A stretch of 48,769 bases of DNA from DTU080 sp050945315 (GCA_050945315.1 JBMNSS010000005.1:1-48769), one strand, 5' to 3'; shown: positions 25,563-34,575, numbered from the stretch's first letter. The notes: generated by a model from the sequence alone, not told the origin. Translations and numbers: made by a program.

Positions 25563-26498
25563 GTGAACGGCGTGGTTAACCTGTTGAAACCATCCGGGAT
25601 GACTTCCCATGATGCGGTTGCGATCGCCCGCCGCCTTTTCAACCAACGACGCATTGGCCATGGAGGCACTCTCGATCCCGGAGTCAGCGGCGTCTTGCCG
25701 CTTTTTTTGGGGTGGGCTACGCGTCTGGTGCGCTTTATGCCCGATGACAAACGGTATCGGGCCGAGATGACTCTGGGAATCTCCACTGAAACCCAAGACG
25801 GCGGAGGAGCAACTGTCGAAGTGGCACGCGAGGTGCATATTACGCCTCGCCAACTTGGAGAGGCCTTCGCAGCTTTTTTGGGTGTCATAGAACAGACACC
25901 TCCCATGCTATCTGCGGTGCGAGTGTCCGGCCGTCGCCTCTATGAACTGGCGAGAGAGGGGCAAGTAATCGAACGTCAACCCCGTAGCGTTGAAATCTAT
26001 GAGATGCATATCCGCAAGATCTGGCCCGAAGAGGCCCCGGTACTCGGTATTGGCAGTCGAGTTCTCTTTGATGTGCATTGCTCCGCAGGAACATATATCC
26101 GGACTCTCTGTGTAGATATCGGAGCCCGTCTGGGGTGTCCCGCTCACATGTCGTACTTAGTACGCACGGGAGCAGGCCCCTTGAGTATAGATGATGCGGT
26201 CACGCTGGAAGAACTCGAGGCTGCCGAGTCTAATGATCGACTTGCAGAGTATGTTCTTCCTCCGACCGCGGCTGTAGAGCACTTGACACCTGTCACAGCC
26301 GATGTCACGGCCCAGGATGATCTGTTTCACGGTCGCAAGTTCATGGCCGAGGCCACTGGAGATGTCTCAGCCGCGGTTCGAGTGCAAGACTCGCGAGGAA
26401 GGCTCCTCGCGTTGGCGGAAGCTGTACCTCAGCATCCCGGGCTGTGGCAGCCCATCTGTGTCTTCCCGAGAACCGATGATGGGAGGTTTTCCAGATAG
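25563..26498 (+). CDS. truB: tRNA pseudouridine(55) synthase
   Basis: Makes pseudouridine 55 in the T-loop of tRNAs. 311 residues. N-terminal motif NLLKPSGMTSHDAV; catalytic Asp38 in GGTLDPGVSG; GTYIRTLCVDIG in the second half; C-terminal PUA-like domain. GTG 25563 follows GTAGGAGGG; the ATG at 25558 is out of frame and stops at once. The stop TAG at 26496-26498 overlaps the apparent AUA start of ribF (26495). Confidence 0.97.
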   Translation: MNGVVNLLKPSGMTSHDAVAIARRLFNQRRIGHGGTLDPGVSGVLPLFLGWATRLVRFMPDDKRYRAEMTLGISTETQDGGGATVEVAREVHITPRQLGEAFAAFLGVIEQTPPMLSAVRVSGRRLYELAREGQVIERQPRSVEIYEMHIRKIWPEEAPVLGIGSRVLFDVHCSAGTYIRTLCVDIGARLGCPAHMSYLVRTGAGPLSIDDAVTLEELEAAESNDRLAEYVLPPTAAVEHLTPVTADVTAQDDLFHGRKFMAEATGDVSAAVRVQDSRGRLLALAEAVPQHPGLWQPICVFPRTDDGRFSR

Positions 26499-27499
26499 AA
26501 GGATTCTTTGAGGAGACAGATCTCGCCTCCATTCGCGACGGTGCACTGCCCCGGATACCCTGTGTGGTAGCCCTTGGCACCTTTGACGGAGTCCATCGAG
26601 GGCATGTTGCTATCTTAAATGAAGCCACTCGCCAAGCGCGAGCTTGTGCGGCAGACAGCGTAGCCTTGACTTTTGATCGTTTGCCTCTGGAGTTGCTGCG
26701 TCCGTCTGAGGCTCCGCCGCTGTTGACACCACCTGATGAGCGAATGTGCTTGTTGCGCCATCACGTTGATCGCGTCGTCAGCTTGCGATTCGATTGGCCG
26801 TTAGCCAAGCTCTCTCCCGCGGAGTTCGTGGAACAGGTTCTCATACAGGGGCTCGGCAGTCGGGCCATCGTTGTCGGCTTCAACTATACTTTTGGACGAC
26901 AAGGCAACGGTAACGCCGATACCCTGCGAGAATTGGTGCGCCCACTGCGCGTACCGGTCACGGTCATCCCTCCCGTAAGCTGCTCAGATCTGGGACAGAT
27001 CTCAAGCACGTCTATCCGTCATCTGGTGGCCGCGGGAGATGTGCAGTCAGCGGCTGACATGCTTGGAAGACCGTTCGCCCTGATTGGTCGGGTCGCAAAA
27101 GGACAGGCCCGCGGTCGCAAACTCGGGTTCCCCACGGCCAACATAGTCTGTCATCCGCGACAGATTCTGCCCGGGGAGGGTGTCTATGTCTCAGAAGCCA
27201 CGTATGCCGACGGCAGGCGCATCGGTGATGCGGTTACCGCAATAAGCCGACAACCCACCTTCTCGGGAAGCTCCATCACAGTTGAATGTCACATACTCGG
27301 TTTTGCGGGTGATCTGTACGGCGAGAGACTGGCGATACGCCTGCACAAGCGCTTGAGAAAACCTATGCGCTTTGCTTCGGTGAAGGATCTTCAGGATCAG
27401 ATCGCCCGGGATATCTCTGCTGCGAGAGAGTTTTTGCGCGTCTTACATTTACACGACAACCGGGACATGATAGACTCTACTGGTGGAACCCTTAGCTAG
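26495..27499 (+). CDS. ribF: bifunctional riboflavin kinase/FAD synthetase, apparent AUA start
   Basis: Converts riboflavin to FMN and FAD. The N-terminal nucleotidyltransferase domain has VALGTFDGVHRGH and ISSTSIRHLVAAGD; the C-terminal flavokinase domain has KGQARGRKLGFPTANI. The first usual start is GTG 26564 (311 residues), which has no ribosome-binding site and would begin at the first core strand. The frame is open back to TGA 26477-26479, and between them lie no ATG, GTG or TTG codons. GGGAGG (26481-26486) stands eight bases before ATA 26495, which overlaps the truB stop and gives 334 residues with an N-terminal extension like that of Bacillus RibC. I favour ATA, but GTG 26564 or a sequence error remain possible. 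Confidence 0.93.
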   Translation: MEGFFEETDLASIRDGALPRIPCVVALGTFDGVHRGHVAILNEATRQARACAADSVALTFDRLPLELLRPSEAPPLLTPPDERMCLLRHHVDRVVSLRFDWPLAKLSPAEFVEQVLIQGLGSRAIVVGFNYTFGRQGNGNADTLRELVRPLRVPVTVIPPVSCSDLGQISSTSIRHLVAAGDVQSAADMLGRPFALIGRVAKGQARGRKLGFPTANIVCHPRQILPGEGVYVSEATYADGRRIGDAVTAISRQPTFSGSSITVECHILGFAGDLYGERLAIRLHKRLRKPMRFASVKDLQDQIARDISAAREFLRVLHLHDNRDMIDSTGGTLS

Positions 27500-27532
27500 G
27501 GTTGTTTCGACTATCGTGGCTTAGGGGGATTA

Positions 27533-27550
27533 CAGGCTGAGTTAAGCCTG
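27533..27550 (+). promoter_or_regulatory. small hairpin in the rpsO leader
   Basis: CAGGCT (27533-27538), six-base loop, AGCCTG (27545-27550), flanked by two direct copies of GATTACAGG; the second copy contains the start of the rpsO ribosome-binding site (ACAGGAGG). S15 often autoregulates through its leader, so this is a candidate binding site, unproven. Confidence 0.4.
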
Positions 27551-27569
27551 ATTACAGGAGGACGTACAG

Positions 27570-27836
27570 GTGTTACCTAAGGAACAAAAACAGCAAATAA
27601 TTGCGGAGTACAAGCTTCATGAAAACGACACGGGTTCGCCGGAGGTACAGGTCGCTCTTCTCACATGGCGAATCAACCATCTGTCCGAGCATCTCCGCGC
27701 CAACAAGAATGACCACCATTCCCGCCGTGGTCTTTATTCCTTGATTGGTCAACGGCGTGGACTCCTCAACTACCTCGAAAAAAAAGATGTTATGCGTTAC
27801 AGGGCCCTTATCGAACGCCTTGGCCTGCGTCGATAA
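27570..27836 (+). CDS. rpsO: 30S ribosomal protein S15
   Basis: 88-residue primary 16S rRNA-binding protein. Motifs DTGSPEVQVALLTWRI and HLRANKNDHHSRRGL, then RRGLLNYLEKKD, all match the family. GTG 27570 follows ACAGGAGG. It has its own strong terminator, so pnp is likely expressed separately or by readthrough. Confidence 0.98.
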   Translation: MLPKEQKQQIIAEYKLHENDTGSPEVQVALLTWRINHLSEHLRANKNDHHSRRGLYSLIGQRRGLLNYLEKKDVMRYRALIERLGLRR

Positions 27837-27838
27837 TA

Positions 27839-27865
27839 GGGGCGGGGGCGACCCGCCCCCTTTTT
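27839..27865 (+). terminator. rho-independent terminator of rpsO
   Basis: Perfect 8-bp stem GGGGCGGG / CCCGCCCC (27839-27846 and 27852-27859) with a GGCGA loop, followed by C and five Ts. Confidence 0.92.
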
Positions 27866-27950
27866 GTATGAGTAAGGCATGCTTGTCCATACTAGATTCG
27901 AAGGTGTGGTCAAGTGTGTCCGAGCAATACCCGTAGGAGGGTTGACCAAC

Positions 27951-30140
27951 ATGGCTTATGTGTTGGATCTTGAACTTGGCGGCCGACAACTGCGCCTGGA
28001 GACAGGCAAGTTAGCCGGCCAAGCCAATGGAAGTGTTTTAGTACGTTACGGTGATACAGTAGTACTTGTGACAGCGACAATGTCCGATGCGCGCGATGGC
28101 ATTGATTTCTTTCCGCTATTGGTCGACTACGAAGAACGGATGTATGCGATCGGGAAAATACCCGGGAGCTGGTTCCGTAGGGAAGGCCGCCCGGCGGAGG
28201 GTGCCGTCTTGGCCGCCAGGCTTATTGACCGTGCCATTCGTCCATTGTTCCCGGAAGGATTCTTCGACGATGTCCAGGTTGTCGCTACGGTTATGTCCGT
28301 TGATCATGACAACTCGCCAACCATCGCCGCCATGATTGGTGCCTCGGCAGCGTTGGCCATCTCTGATATACCCTTTCTCGGTCCCATCGGCGGTGTGCAG
28401 GTTGGTCTGGTTAACGGTGAGTTCGTGGTCAATCCCACGGCCGCTCAGCTGACCGAAAGCGATCTGGATCTTGTCGTTGCGGGAACCCGAGAGGCCGTCA
28501 ACATGGTGGAAGCCGGGGCCAATGAAGTCGACGAAGAGACGATGCTCGAAGCCATCATGTTCGGCCATGAGCAGATTCAACGCATCATCGATGCCATTGA
28601 GGCTATGCGTCGCGAAGTGGGGCGCCCCAAGATCGAGGTTACTGCTCCTACCATCGACGAGCAACTCGATCAGTGGGTCCGCCAGACGATCAGTGAGCAG
28701 CTTGTTCAAGCAATCAAGAGCGCGGACAAGCAGAGCCGTGAAGATCAGATTGATCGAGTCAAGGACGCACTTGTGGAGGCCTTTGTGCAGGCCTACGGCG
28801 AAGAAGAGCTACTGAACAGGCGCCAAGAACTCGCCGGTGCCTTTGATGCCCTGCTGAAAGAGACAGTCCGGCACATGATCGCCGTTGAACACATCCGTCC
28901 GGATGGCCGTGCGCTTGACGAAATTCGCACCATCCACTGCGAAGTGGGAATCTTGCCCCGAGCTCACGGCACGGGGATCTTTACCCGCGGGCAGACCCAG
29001 GTTTGCACGGTGTGCACTCTGGGACTGAAGTCGGATGAACAGATAATGGACACTCTCAGTGACGAAGACCGCAAGCGATACATACACCACTACAACTTCC
29101 CGGCTTTTTCCGTAGGTGAAACCAGACCGGCCCGTTCACCCGGGCGGCGCGAGATCGGTCACGGAGCTTTGGCCGAACGGGCTCTTCTTCCCGTGATTCC
29201 GTCAGAGGAGGAGTTCCCATACACATTGCGCCTCGTGTCGGAGGTCTTGGAGTCCAACGGCTCATCCTCCCAAGCCAGTGTCTGTGGATCCACGTTGGCC
29301 TTGCTCGATGCTGGAGTCCCTATCAAAAGACCCGTCGCCGGAATTGCCATGGGCCTGATCACATCCGAAGACGGTAAGCACTTCGCCATACTCACCGATA
29401 TCCAAGGACTGGAAGATCATCTCGGCGATATGGACTTCAAGGTGGCCGGTACAAGCGAGGGTATTACGGCGCTGCAGATGGACATCAAGATCACCGGGGT
29501 CACCAAGGAGATTCTGCGCCAGGCCCTGGAGCAAGCGCGCGAAGGACGTCTGTTCATTCTTGAGCGTATGACAGAGACGATTTCGGAACCACGTCCTGAA
29601 CTCTCCTCTTGGGCACCGCGCATCCGCACACTTCAGATCCCCGTGGACAAGATCCGCGACGTTATCGGGCCCGGGGGTAAAGTGATCCGGAAGATCATAG
29701 AGGAGACAGGCGTCGCTATCGACGTGGAAGATGATGGTAAGGTGTTTGTTGCCTCAACCGATGAAAAAAGCAGCCAACGGGCGATCGAGTGGATAGAGAG
29801 CCTCACCGCTGAAGTGGAAGTGGGCAAGATCTATACGGGCAAGGTGACCCGGATACTCAACTTCGGCGCCTTTGTGGAAATACTACCGGGTAAAGAGGGG
29901 CTTGTGCACATCTCTAAATTGGCCCATGAGCGGGTCGGACGAGTGGAAGATGTCGTCAATGTAGGAGATGAGATCACCGTCAAGGTCATAGAGATCGATC
30001 AGATGGGGCGCGTCAATCTGTCCCTGAAAGATGCACAGGAGTCTGCCCCGGAAGCCACCTCACAAGACCGCGAAAGACGCGGCGGTTCAGGTCGCTCACA
30101 GCGACGAGGGGGGGGCGAATCCTCACGGCGTCGCTCGTAG
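27951..30140 (+). CDS. pnp: polyribonucleotide nucleotidyltransferase
   Basis: 3'-5' phosphorolytic exoribonuclease of RNA decay; 729 residues. Two RNase PH domains (N-terminal with MYAIGKIPGSWFRREGRP in parts GKIPGSWFRREG; second with RPDGRALDEIR and FTRGQTQ) flank an all-helical domain. C-terminal KH (IGPGGKVIRKIIEETG) and S1 (YTGKVTRILNFGAFVEI) domains bind RNA. The final 35 residues are Arg/Ser/Gly-rich. ATG 27951 follows TAGGAGGG. The frame is open upstream to 27879 but lacks a better site. Confidence 0.98.
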   Translation: MAYVLDLELGGRQLRLETGKLAGQANGSVLVRYGDTVVLVTATMSDARDGIDFFPLLVDYEERMYAIGKIPGSWFRREGRPAEGAVLAARLIDRAIRPLFPEGFFDDVQVVATVMSVDHDNSPTIAAMIGASAALAISDIPFLGPIGGVQVGLVNGEFVVNPTAAQLTESDLDLVVAGTREAVNMVEAGANEVDEETMLEAIMFGHEQIQRIIDAIEAMRREVGRPKIEVTAPTIDEQLDQWVRQTISEQLVQAIKSADKQSREDQIDRVKDALVEAFVQAYGEEELLNRRQELAGAFDALLKETVRHMIAVEHIRPDGRALDEIRTIHCEVGILPRAHGTGIFTRGQTQVCTVCTLGLKSDEQIMDTLSDEDRKRYIHHYNFPAFSVGETRPARSPGRREIGHGALAERALLPVIPSEEEFPYTLRLVSEVLESNGSSSQASVCGSTLALLDAGVPIKRPVAGIAMGLITSEDGKHFAILTDIQGLEDHLGDMDFKVAGTSEGITALQMDIKITGVTKEILRQALEQAREGRLFILERMTETISEPRPELSSWAPRIRTLQIPVDKIRDVIGPGGKVIRKIIEETGVAIDVEDDGKVFVASTDEKSSQRAIEWIESLTAEVEVGKIYTGKVTRILNFGAFVEILPGKEGLVHISKLAHERVGRVEDVVNVGDEITVKVIEIDQMGRVNLSLKDAQESAPEATSQDRERRGGSGRSQRRGGGESSRRRS

Positions 30141-30155
30141 AGGCCAGGTGGTTGT

Positions 30156-30187
30156 GAGCAGGTGAAGACCTGCTCATCTTTGTTATT
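30156..30187 (+). terminator. rho-independent terminator of pnp
   Basis: TGAGCAGGT (30156-30164), GAAG loop, ACCTGCTCA (30169-30177): a perfect 9-bp stem followed by the T-rich TCTTTGTTATT. Confidence 0.85.
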
Positions 30188-30216
30188 ACCATGAACATAC
30201 GAGGTGTTGAACAACC

Positions 30217-31290
30217 GTGATCCGAGTCCGTTGCGGCGAGGTCCTGTCCGTAGCAGAAGAGACAGACCATTACCAGCGTCTGATCGTACTGGTGGAGGGA
30301 GACGAATGTGAAGCTGTCAGTTTTCCGCCGCTGGTAGGCTTGGCAAGAGTAGGGGATCGGGTCACCCTCAACACCACCGCCATGACCTTGGGGCTTGGTA
30401 CCGGTGGTCAGCATTTTGTGATGGCTGTTACAGGTGCGGAAAAGGATCTGACTGGCGAGGGCCATATCATGAAGGTGCGCTACACTCCCAGTCAGGTTCA
30501 AGTGCTGACCGCCGAAGAAGAGGGCAGCCCATACCATGAACTGCTGAAGCAACCGTGTGCTCTGGCCAACTTTCCGGTGTGTGTCGCCACGCTGCACAGT
30601 CTCATCGCGCCCTTTGCGGTCGCCTTCAAGCGTCAGGCACCCGCTGCACGCCTTGTCTATGTGATGACAGACGGTGCGGCCCTTCCGGCACGGCTGAGCA
30701 GACTGGCACAACATCTGCGACGTCATGAGTTCCTGGATGCCATTGTCACCTGCGGTCATGCCTTCGGTGGTGATCTTGAGGCCGTGACCGTATACTCCGC
30801 ATTGCAGATAGCGTATCGTGTCCTCGGGGCCCAAGCATGCATTGTCGCCATGGGTCCCGGCGTCGTCGGTACAGGAACAGCCTTGGGGACAAGTGCCTTG
30901 GAGCAGGCCCCTATCTTGGACGGAGCAAACGCTCTGGGGGCTCGTTCTCTTGCCGTGCCTCGCGTCAGCTTCGCCGATCCTCGCCCCAGACATCAGGGGC
31001 TCTCACACCATTCGCTCACCGCCTTGGGGCTGCTGACTCACAGCAGCACCACCATCGTCCTTCCGGTCTTAAATGAAGAGCAGACGCAGATCATTCTGGA
31101 TCAGTCTCGCGCCAATCGGCTTATCCCGAAACACAGACTACAGTGGGAAGACATCGGAGACGTGAACAAGCTATTGACGGAGGCCGGTGTCAAAGTGACT
31201 TCGATGGGTCGGACCCCTCTGCAGGATCCCGCATTCTTTGCCACAGGTGCAGCGGCCGGCCAAGCCGCAGCACGCTGGACCATGGGTTGA
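30217..31290 (+). CDS. DUF3866 family protein
   Basis: A 357-residue soluble protein matching, by overall pattern, the DUF3866 family of Firmicutes and Actinobacteria, whose function is unknown. Its N-terminal part is beta-rich (residues 1-90); the larger C-terminal part has several glycine-rich segments such as VAMGPGVVGTGTALGTSA and a conserved SHHSLTALGLL. It ends with VTSMGRTPLQDPAFFATGAAAG (recognisable in MGRTPLQDP and FFATGAAAG). GTG 30217 follows CGAGGTG. It sits between pnp and spoIIM, a common clostridial neighbourhood. Confidence 0.75.
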   Translation: MIRVRCGEVLSVAEETDHYQRLIVLVEGDECEAVSFPPLVGLARVGDRVTLNTTAMTLGLGTGGQHFVMAVTGAEKDLTGEGHIMKVRYTPSQVQVLTAEEEGSPYHELLKQPCALANFPVCVATLHSLIAPFAVAFKRQAPAARLVYVMTDGAALPARLSRLAQHLRRHEFLDAIVTCGHAFGGDLEAVTVYSALQIAYRVLGAQACIVAMGPGVVGTGTALGTSALEQAPILDGANALGARSLAVPRVSFADPRPRHQGLSHHSLTALGLLTHSSTTIVLPVLNEEQTQIILDQSRANRLIPKHRLQWEDIGDVNKLLTEAGVKVTSMGRTPLQDPAFFATGAAAGQAAARWTMG

Positions 31291-31344
31291 CAACACATAC
31301 GATGTCCTCTTCACGCATACCATGAGGCATGAGGGGGGCTATTC

Positions 31345-32007
31345 TTGAGTACATGGAAAAGACGATCTGCCGCGGCCGACTGGGCAGCCCGTATCATTCA
31401 GCCGCGCCTATCCCTTTTTGCGGCAGTGCTCCTTACCCTAATGATCGGCGCGGTCGCAGGAGTCTTTTCGGTGAGAGGACTCAACCAATCCGGATATCAA
31501 GAGCTATCGCTATTTGTCAATCAACTACTGCATAATCTTACCGTACAAGGACCCGCTCCGACTGACGGCTGGCAATGGATGGCTGCGGAGGATGTTCTAA
31601 AGGTCGCCGGTCTACTATGGCTACTGGGGCTTTCGGTGATCGGTGTTCCCCTGATCGCCGCAGTGGTTTTCTTGCGCGGCTTCACGCTGGGCTTTGTCTT
31701 GGGATTTCTCATTGATAACCTTGGCCTCCGAGGGGCCGCTCTGGCTTTGGCGGCCATGCTGCCTCAGAATCTGGTCTCAATTCCGGGAATCCTTTTTTGT
31801 GCGGTAGGAGCTATCGGTTTTTCTACGGAAATCGTTCGCACGGTGTTCGGAAGGGCACGGGGGATCACCATCTATCATCATCTGCGCAGAGAAGGCAGTG
31901 TGGGCCTCATAGGTTGCGGTCTGCTCCTGGCCAGCAGTGTCATTGAGATCTTTGTCAGTCCCACACTGACCGCCGTCGCCGCCCGTTATCTGCTGCGCGG
32001 CGTATAG
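31345..32007 (+). CDS. spoIIM: stage II sporulation protein M
   Basis: Polytopic membrane protein of the SpoIID-SpoIIM-SpoIIP complex, which degrades septal peptidoglycan and drives engulfment of the forespore. 220 residues with about five hydrophobic segments; the core pattern GFTLGFVLGFL and LPQNLVSIPG is typical. TTG 31345 follows GAGGGGGG. It marks the start of the sporulation block. In Bacillus, xerD usually follows in this neighbourhood before deoB; it is absent here. Confidence 0.92.
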   Translation: MSTWKRRSAAADWAARIIQPRLSLFAAVLLTLMIGAVAGVFSVRGLNQSGYQELSLFVNQLLHNLTVQGPAPTDGWQWMAAEDVLKVAGLLWLLGLSVIGVPLIAAVVFLRGFTLGFVLGFLIDNLGLRGAALALAAMLPQNLVSIPGILFCAVGAIGFSTEIVRTVFGRARGITIYHHLRREGSVGLIGCGLLLASSVIEIFVSPTLTAVAARYLLRGV

Positions 32008-32082
32008 ACCAAGGATCACCGGCGAACGATGGCGAAGGTTTATTGTCTATACAGACTACATAACGAGAGGCATGGCACAGGC

Positions 32083-33246
32083 ATGTGGAAAATATCCCGT
32101 GTAATCATCATCGTCTTGGATTCCGTCGGTGTAGGTGAATTGCCTGATTCCGCCTTGTATGGCGACGAAGGCAGCAACACCTTGGGTAATATTGCCCGCC
32201 ACGTTGACTTACGCTTGCCCCACCTGGAAAGACTCGGGCTGGGAAACATCATTCCGATCCGAGGGGTCGGCCCCGTCGAAAACCCCATAGGTGGCTATGG
32301 CAAGATGGCCCCTGTCTCTCCCGGCAAGGACACCACCACCGGTCACTGGGAGATCGCCGGAGTAGTGTTGGACAGGCCGTTTCCTACATATCCGGACGGC
32401 TTTCCCGACACGGTGATTGAGGCCTTTACGGCTGCCACAGGGTGTGAGATACTCGGCAACACGGTGGCCTCGGGTACAGAGATCATCAATGAACTCGGAG
32501 CCGAACATATCAAGACCGGACGGCCGATCGTCTACACTTCAGCCGACAGTGTCTTTCAAATCGCCGCCCATGAAGAGGTCATACCCGTTGAAGAGCTGTA
32601 CAAGATCTGCGAAGCGGCCCGGTCGATTCTGCAGGGGCCCCACGGGGTGGCTCGCGTCATCGCCCGACCTTTTGTCGGTACACCCGGCAGGTTCGTCCGC
32701 ACCGCCAAGCGCCGCGACTTCAGTCTGGCGCCACCCGGAGCAACCATCCTCGATCTGTTACACACAGCCGGACATGAAGTGTGGGCCGTCGGAAAGATCA
32801 GCGATGTATTTGCCGGTCGGGGGATAAGCCGCTCCCTTCACACTCGCGATAACATGGATACCGTCAATGTCACTCTGCAGCTTATGGCCGAATTGGATCA
32901 GAGCGGGCTGATCTTCGCCAATTGCGTTGATTTCGATATGCTTTGGGGTCATCGCAATGACGTAGCGGGCTATGCTCGCGGTCTCGAGGAGTTTGATGCT
33001 CGAGTCCCCGAGATTCTGGAGGCCGTTGAAGATGACGATTTGCTGATTCTTTTGGCGGATCACGGCTGCGATCCCACCACGCCGAGTACCGATCATTCCC
33101 GGGAGTATGTCCCTTTGATTCTGTTCGGTACCATGTGCACACCCGGCCGAGCCCTTGGGATCCGCAAGACTTACTCGGATGTAGCGGCAACCTTGGCCCG
33201 GATTTTCGGGGTCCCAAACCCGGGGCCGGGGACCGGCCTGCTGTAA
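32083..33246 (+). CDS. deoB: phosphopentomutase
   Basis: Alkaline-phosphatase superfamily enzyme interconverting (deoxy)ribose 1- and 5-phosphates in nucleoside salvage; 387 residues. Motifs: IIIVLDSVGVGELPDS at the N-terminus, KDTTTGHWEIAG with the catalytic Thr, and metal-binding DFDMLWGHRND and LADHGCDPTTPSTDHSREY (DHGCDP, STDHSRE). ATG 32083 gives the family N-terminus MWKISRVIIIVLDS; ATG 32029 would add 18 residues without family support. It is in the same frame as pdp, separated by a single TAA and six codons. Confidence 0.97.
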   Translation: MWKISRVIIIVLDSVGVGELPDSALYGDEGSNTLGNIARHVDLRLPHLERLGLGNIIPIRGVGPVENPIGGYGKMAPVSPGKDTTTGHWEIAGVVLDRPFPTYPDGFPDTVIEAFTAATGCEILGNTVASGTEIINELGAEHIKTGRPIVYTSADSVFQIAAHEEVIPVEELYKICEAARSILQGPHGVARVIARPFVGTPGRFVRTAKRRDFSLAPPGATILDLLHTAGHEVWAVGKISDVFAGRGISRSLHTRDNMDTVNVTLQLMAELDQSGLIFANCVDFDMLWGHRNDVAGYARGLEEFDARVPEILEAVEDDDLLILLADHGCDPTTPSTDHSREYVPLILFGTMCTPGRALGIRKTYSDVAATLARIFGVPNPGPGTGLL

Positions 33247-33264
33247 CAGGGAGGAGGAGCCGCC

Positions 33265-34575
33265 ATACGTGCCATTGACATCATAGAAAAGAAACGTGAT
33301 GGTCTTGAGCACACGGAAGAAGAGATTCACGAGTTGGTACGGAATGTGACCTCAGGTAACATTCCTGATTACCAAATCGCTGCCTGGCTGATGGCTGTCT
33401 ACATACGGGGCCTGACCTCGACGGAGACGGCATGGCTCACCGCAGCCATGGCCTCCTCGGGAGTCCGCCTCGATCTCTCGCGGATCCCCGGCATAAAAGT
33501 GGATAAGCATTCCACCGGAGGCGTGGGGGACAAGACAACCCTCGTTTTGGCACCACTGGTGGCGGCGGCCGGAGTCCCGGTGGCCAAGATGGCCGGGAGG
33601 GGACTTGGCTTTACCGGAGGTACTCTGGACAAGCTGGATTCCTTTGAAGGTATCTGCCTGACCCTGCCGCACAAGCGCTTCATCGATCAAGTGGCTGAGA
33701 TCGGTGTCGCCATCACCGGTCAGACAGAAGATCTCGCCCCGGCTGATCGTCAGCTGTATGCCTTGCGTGATGTGACGGCCACAGTTGACAACATCGCCTT
33801 GATCGCCGCCAGTGTGATGAGCAAGAAGCTGGCAGCCGGAGCAGATGCCTTCGTGTTGGATGTCAAGGTTGGCAAAGGAGCCTTTGCCAAGGGAGTTGCC
33901 GACGGAAAGCAGTTGGCCGAGACCATGGTCGGCATTGCCCGCCAAAACAACAAGCGGGCCGTGGCAGTTATGACCGACATGTCTCAACCCCTGGGAAGGG
34001 CGGTAGGCAATGCGTTGGAGGTGCGGGAAGCTTTGGCCGCTCTTAGAGGCGAAGGTCCTGCCGATTTACACCGACTATGCCTCACCCTGGGAGCTGAGAT
34101 GCTGGTCTTGGGCGGCAAAGACAAGGACATCACCGACGCTTACCGACGCCTCGAGCAAGTGCTGGCCGCCGGAGCGGCTCTCGACAAATTGGCGGAGATG
34201 GTCGCTGCTCAAGGAGGCGACCAGAGCATGGTTTACAATCCGCACAGACTGCCCACGGCCCCGGTTCGTCAATCGGTTATCGCTCCACGCAGTGGGTACC
34301 TTAGGGCCGTGGATGCGCTCGCCATCGGTCGCATAGCCGGGAGACTCGGTGCCGGAAGACAGACCAAAGACGACACCATCGACCTGTCAGTGGGCGTGGA
34401 TCGTATCTGTAAGGTGGGGGTGCGGATCGAGGCCGGAGAGCCGTTGGCTGAGATACACGCCCTGAGTGCAGCCGAGGTCGACGCAGTCCGGCCCGCCCTC
34501 CTGGAAGCTTTTGAGATCGGACAAGAACCGCCGCCACCTCAGCCTTTGATCCTGGGTCGCGTCAGTTCTCACTGA
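33265..34575 (+). CDS. pdp: pyrimidine-nucleoside phosphorylase, apparent AUA start
   Basis: Phosphorolyses uridine, thymidine and deoxyuridine, feeding pentose 1-phosphate to DeoB. Signature KHSTGGVGDKTTLVLAPLV and MAGRGLGFTGGTLDKL are intact, with lid residues and the C-terminal barrel-sandwich domain. The first ordinary start is TTG 33334, giving 413 residues and cutting the conserved first helix. Upstream the frame reads RAIDIIEKKRDG, the typical family N-terminus, directly after ATA 33265; AGGGAGGAGG (33248-33257) lies seven bases before it. Only CAG GGA GGA GGA GCC GCC separate the deoB stop from ATA. With ATA the length is 436, against about 433 in Bacillus. Confidence 0.96.
   Translation: MRAIDIIEKKRDGLEHTEEEIHELVRNVTSGNIPDYQIAAWLMAVYIRGLTSTETAWLTAAMASSGVRLDLSRIPGIKVDKHSTGGVGDKTTLVLAPLVAAAGVPVAKMAGRGLGFTGGTLDKLDSFEGICLTLPHKRFIDQVAEIGVAITGQTEDLAPADRQLYALRDVTATVDNIALIAASVMSKKLAAGADAFVLDVKVGKGAFAKGVADGKQLAETMVGIARQNNKRAVAVMTDMSQPLGRAVGNALEVREALAALRGEGPADLHRLCLTLGAEMLVLGGKDKDITDAYRRLEQVLAAGAALDKLAEMVAAQGGDQSMVYNPHRLPTAPVRQSVIAPRSGYLRAVDALAIGRIAGRLGAGRQTKDDTIDLSVGVDRICKVGVRIEAGEPLAEIHALSAAEVDAVRPALLEAFEIGQEPPPPQPLILGRVSSH

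Noticed and set aside
26476..26570. A frameshift at the ribF start
   Set aside because: The ATG codons at 26476 and 26479 are in other frames, and their translation does not join a recognisable RibF N-terminus. The in-frame ATA with a well-spaced GGGAGG explains the data without an indel.
31285..31320. TTGACA at the DUF3866 stop as a -35 box for spoIIM
   Set aside because: No acceptable -10 lies 16-18 bp downstream, and the TGA in it is the stop codon of the upstream gene.
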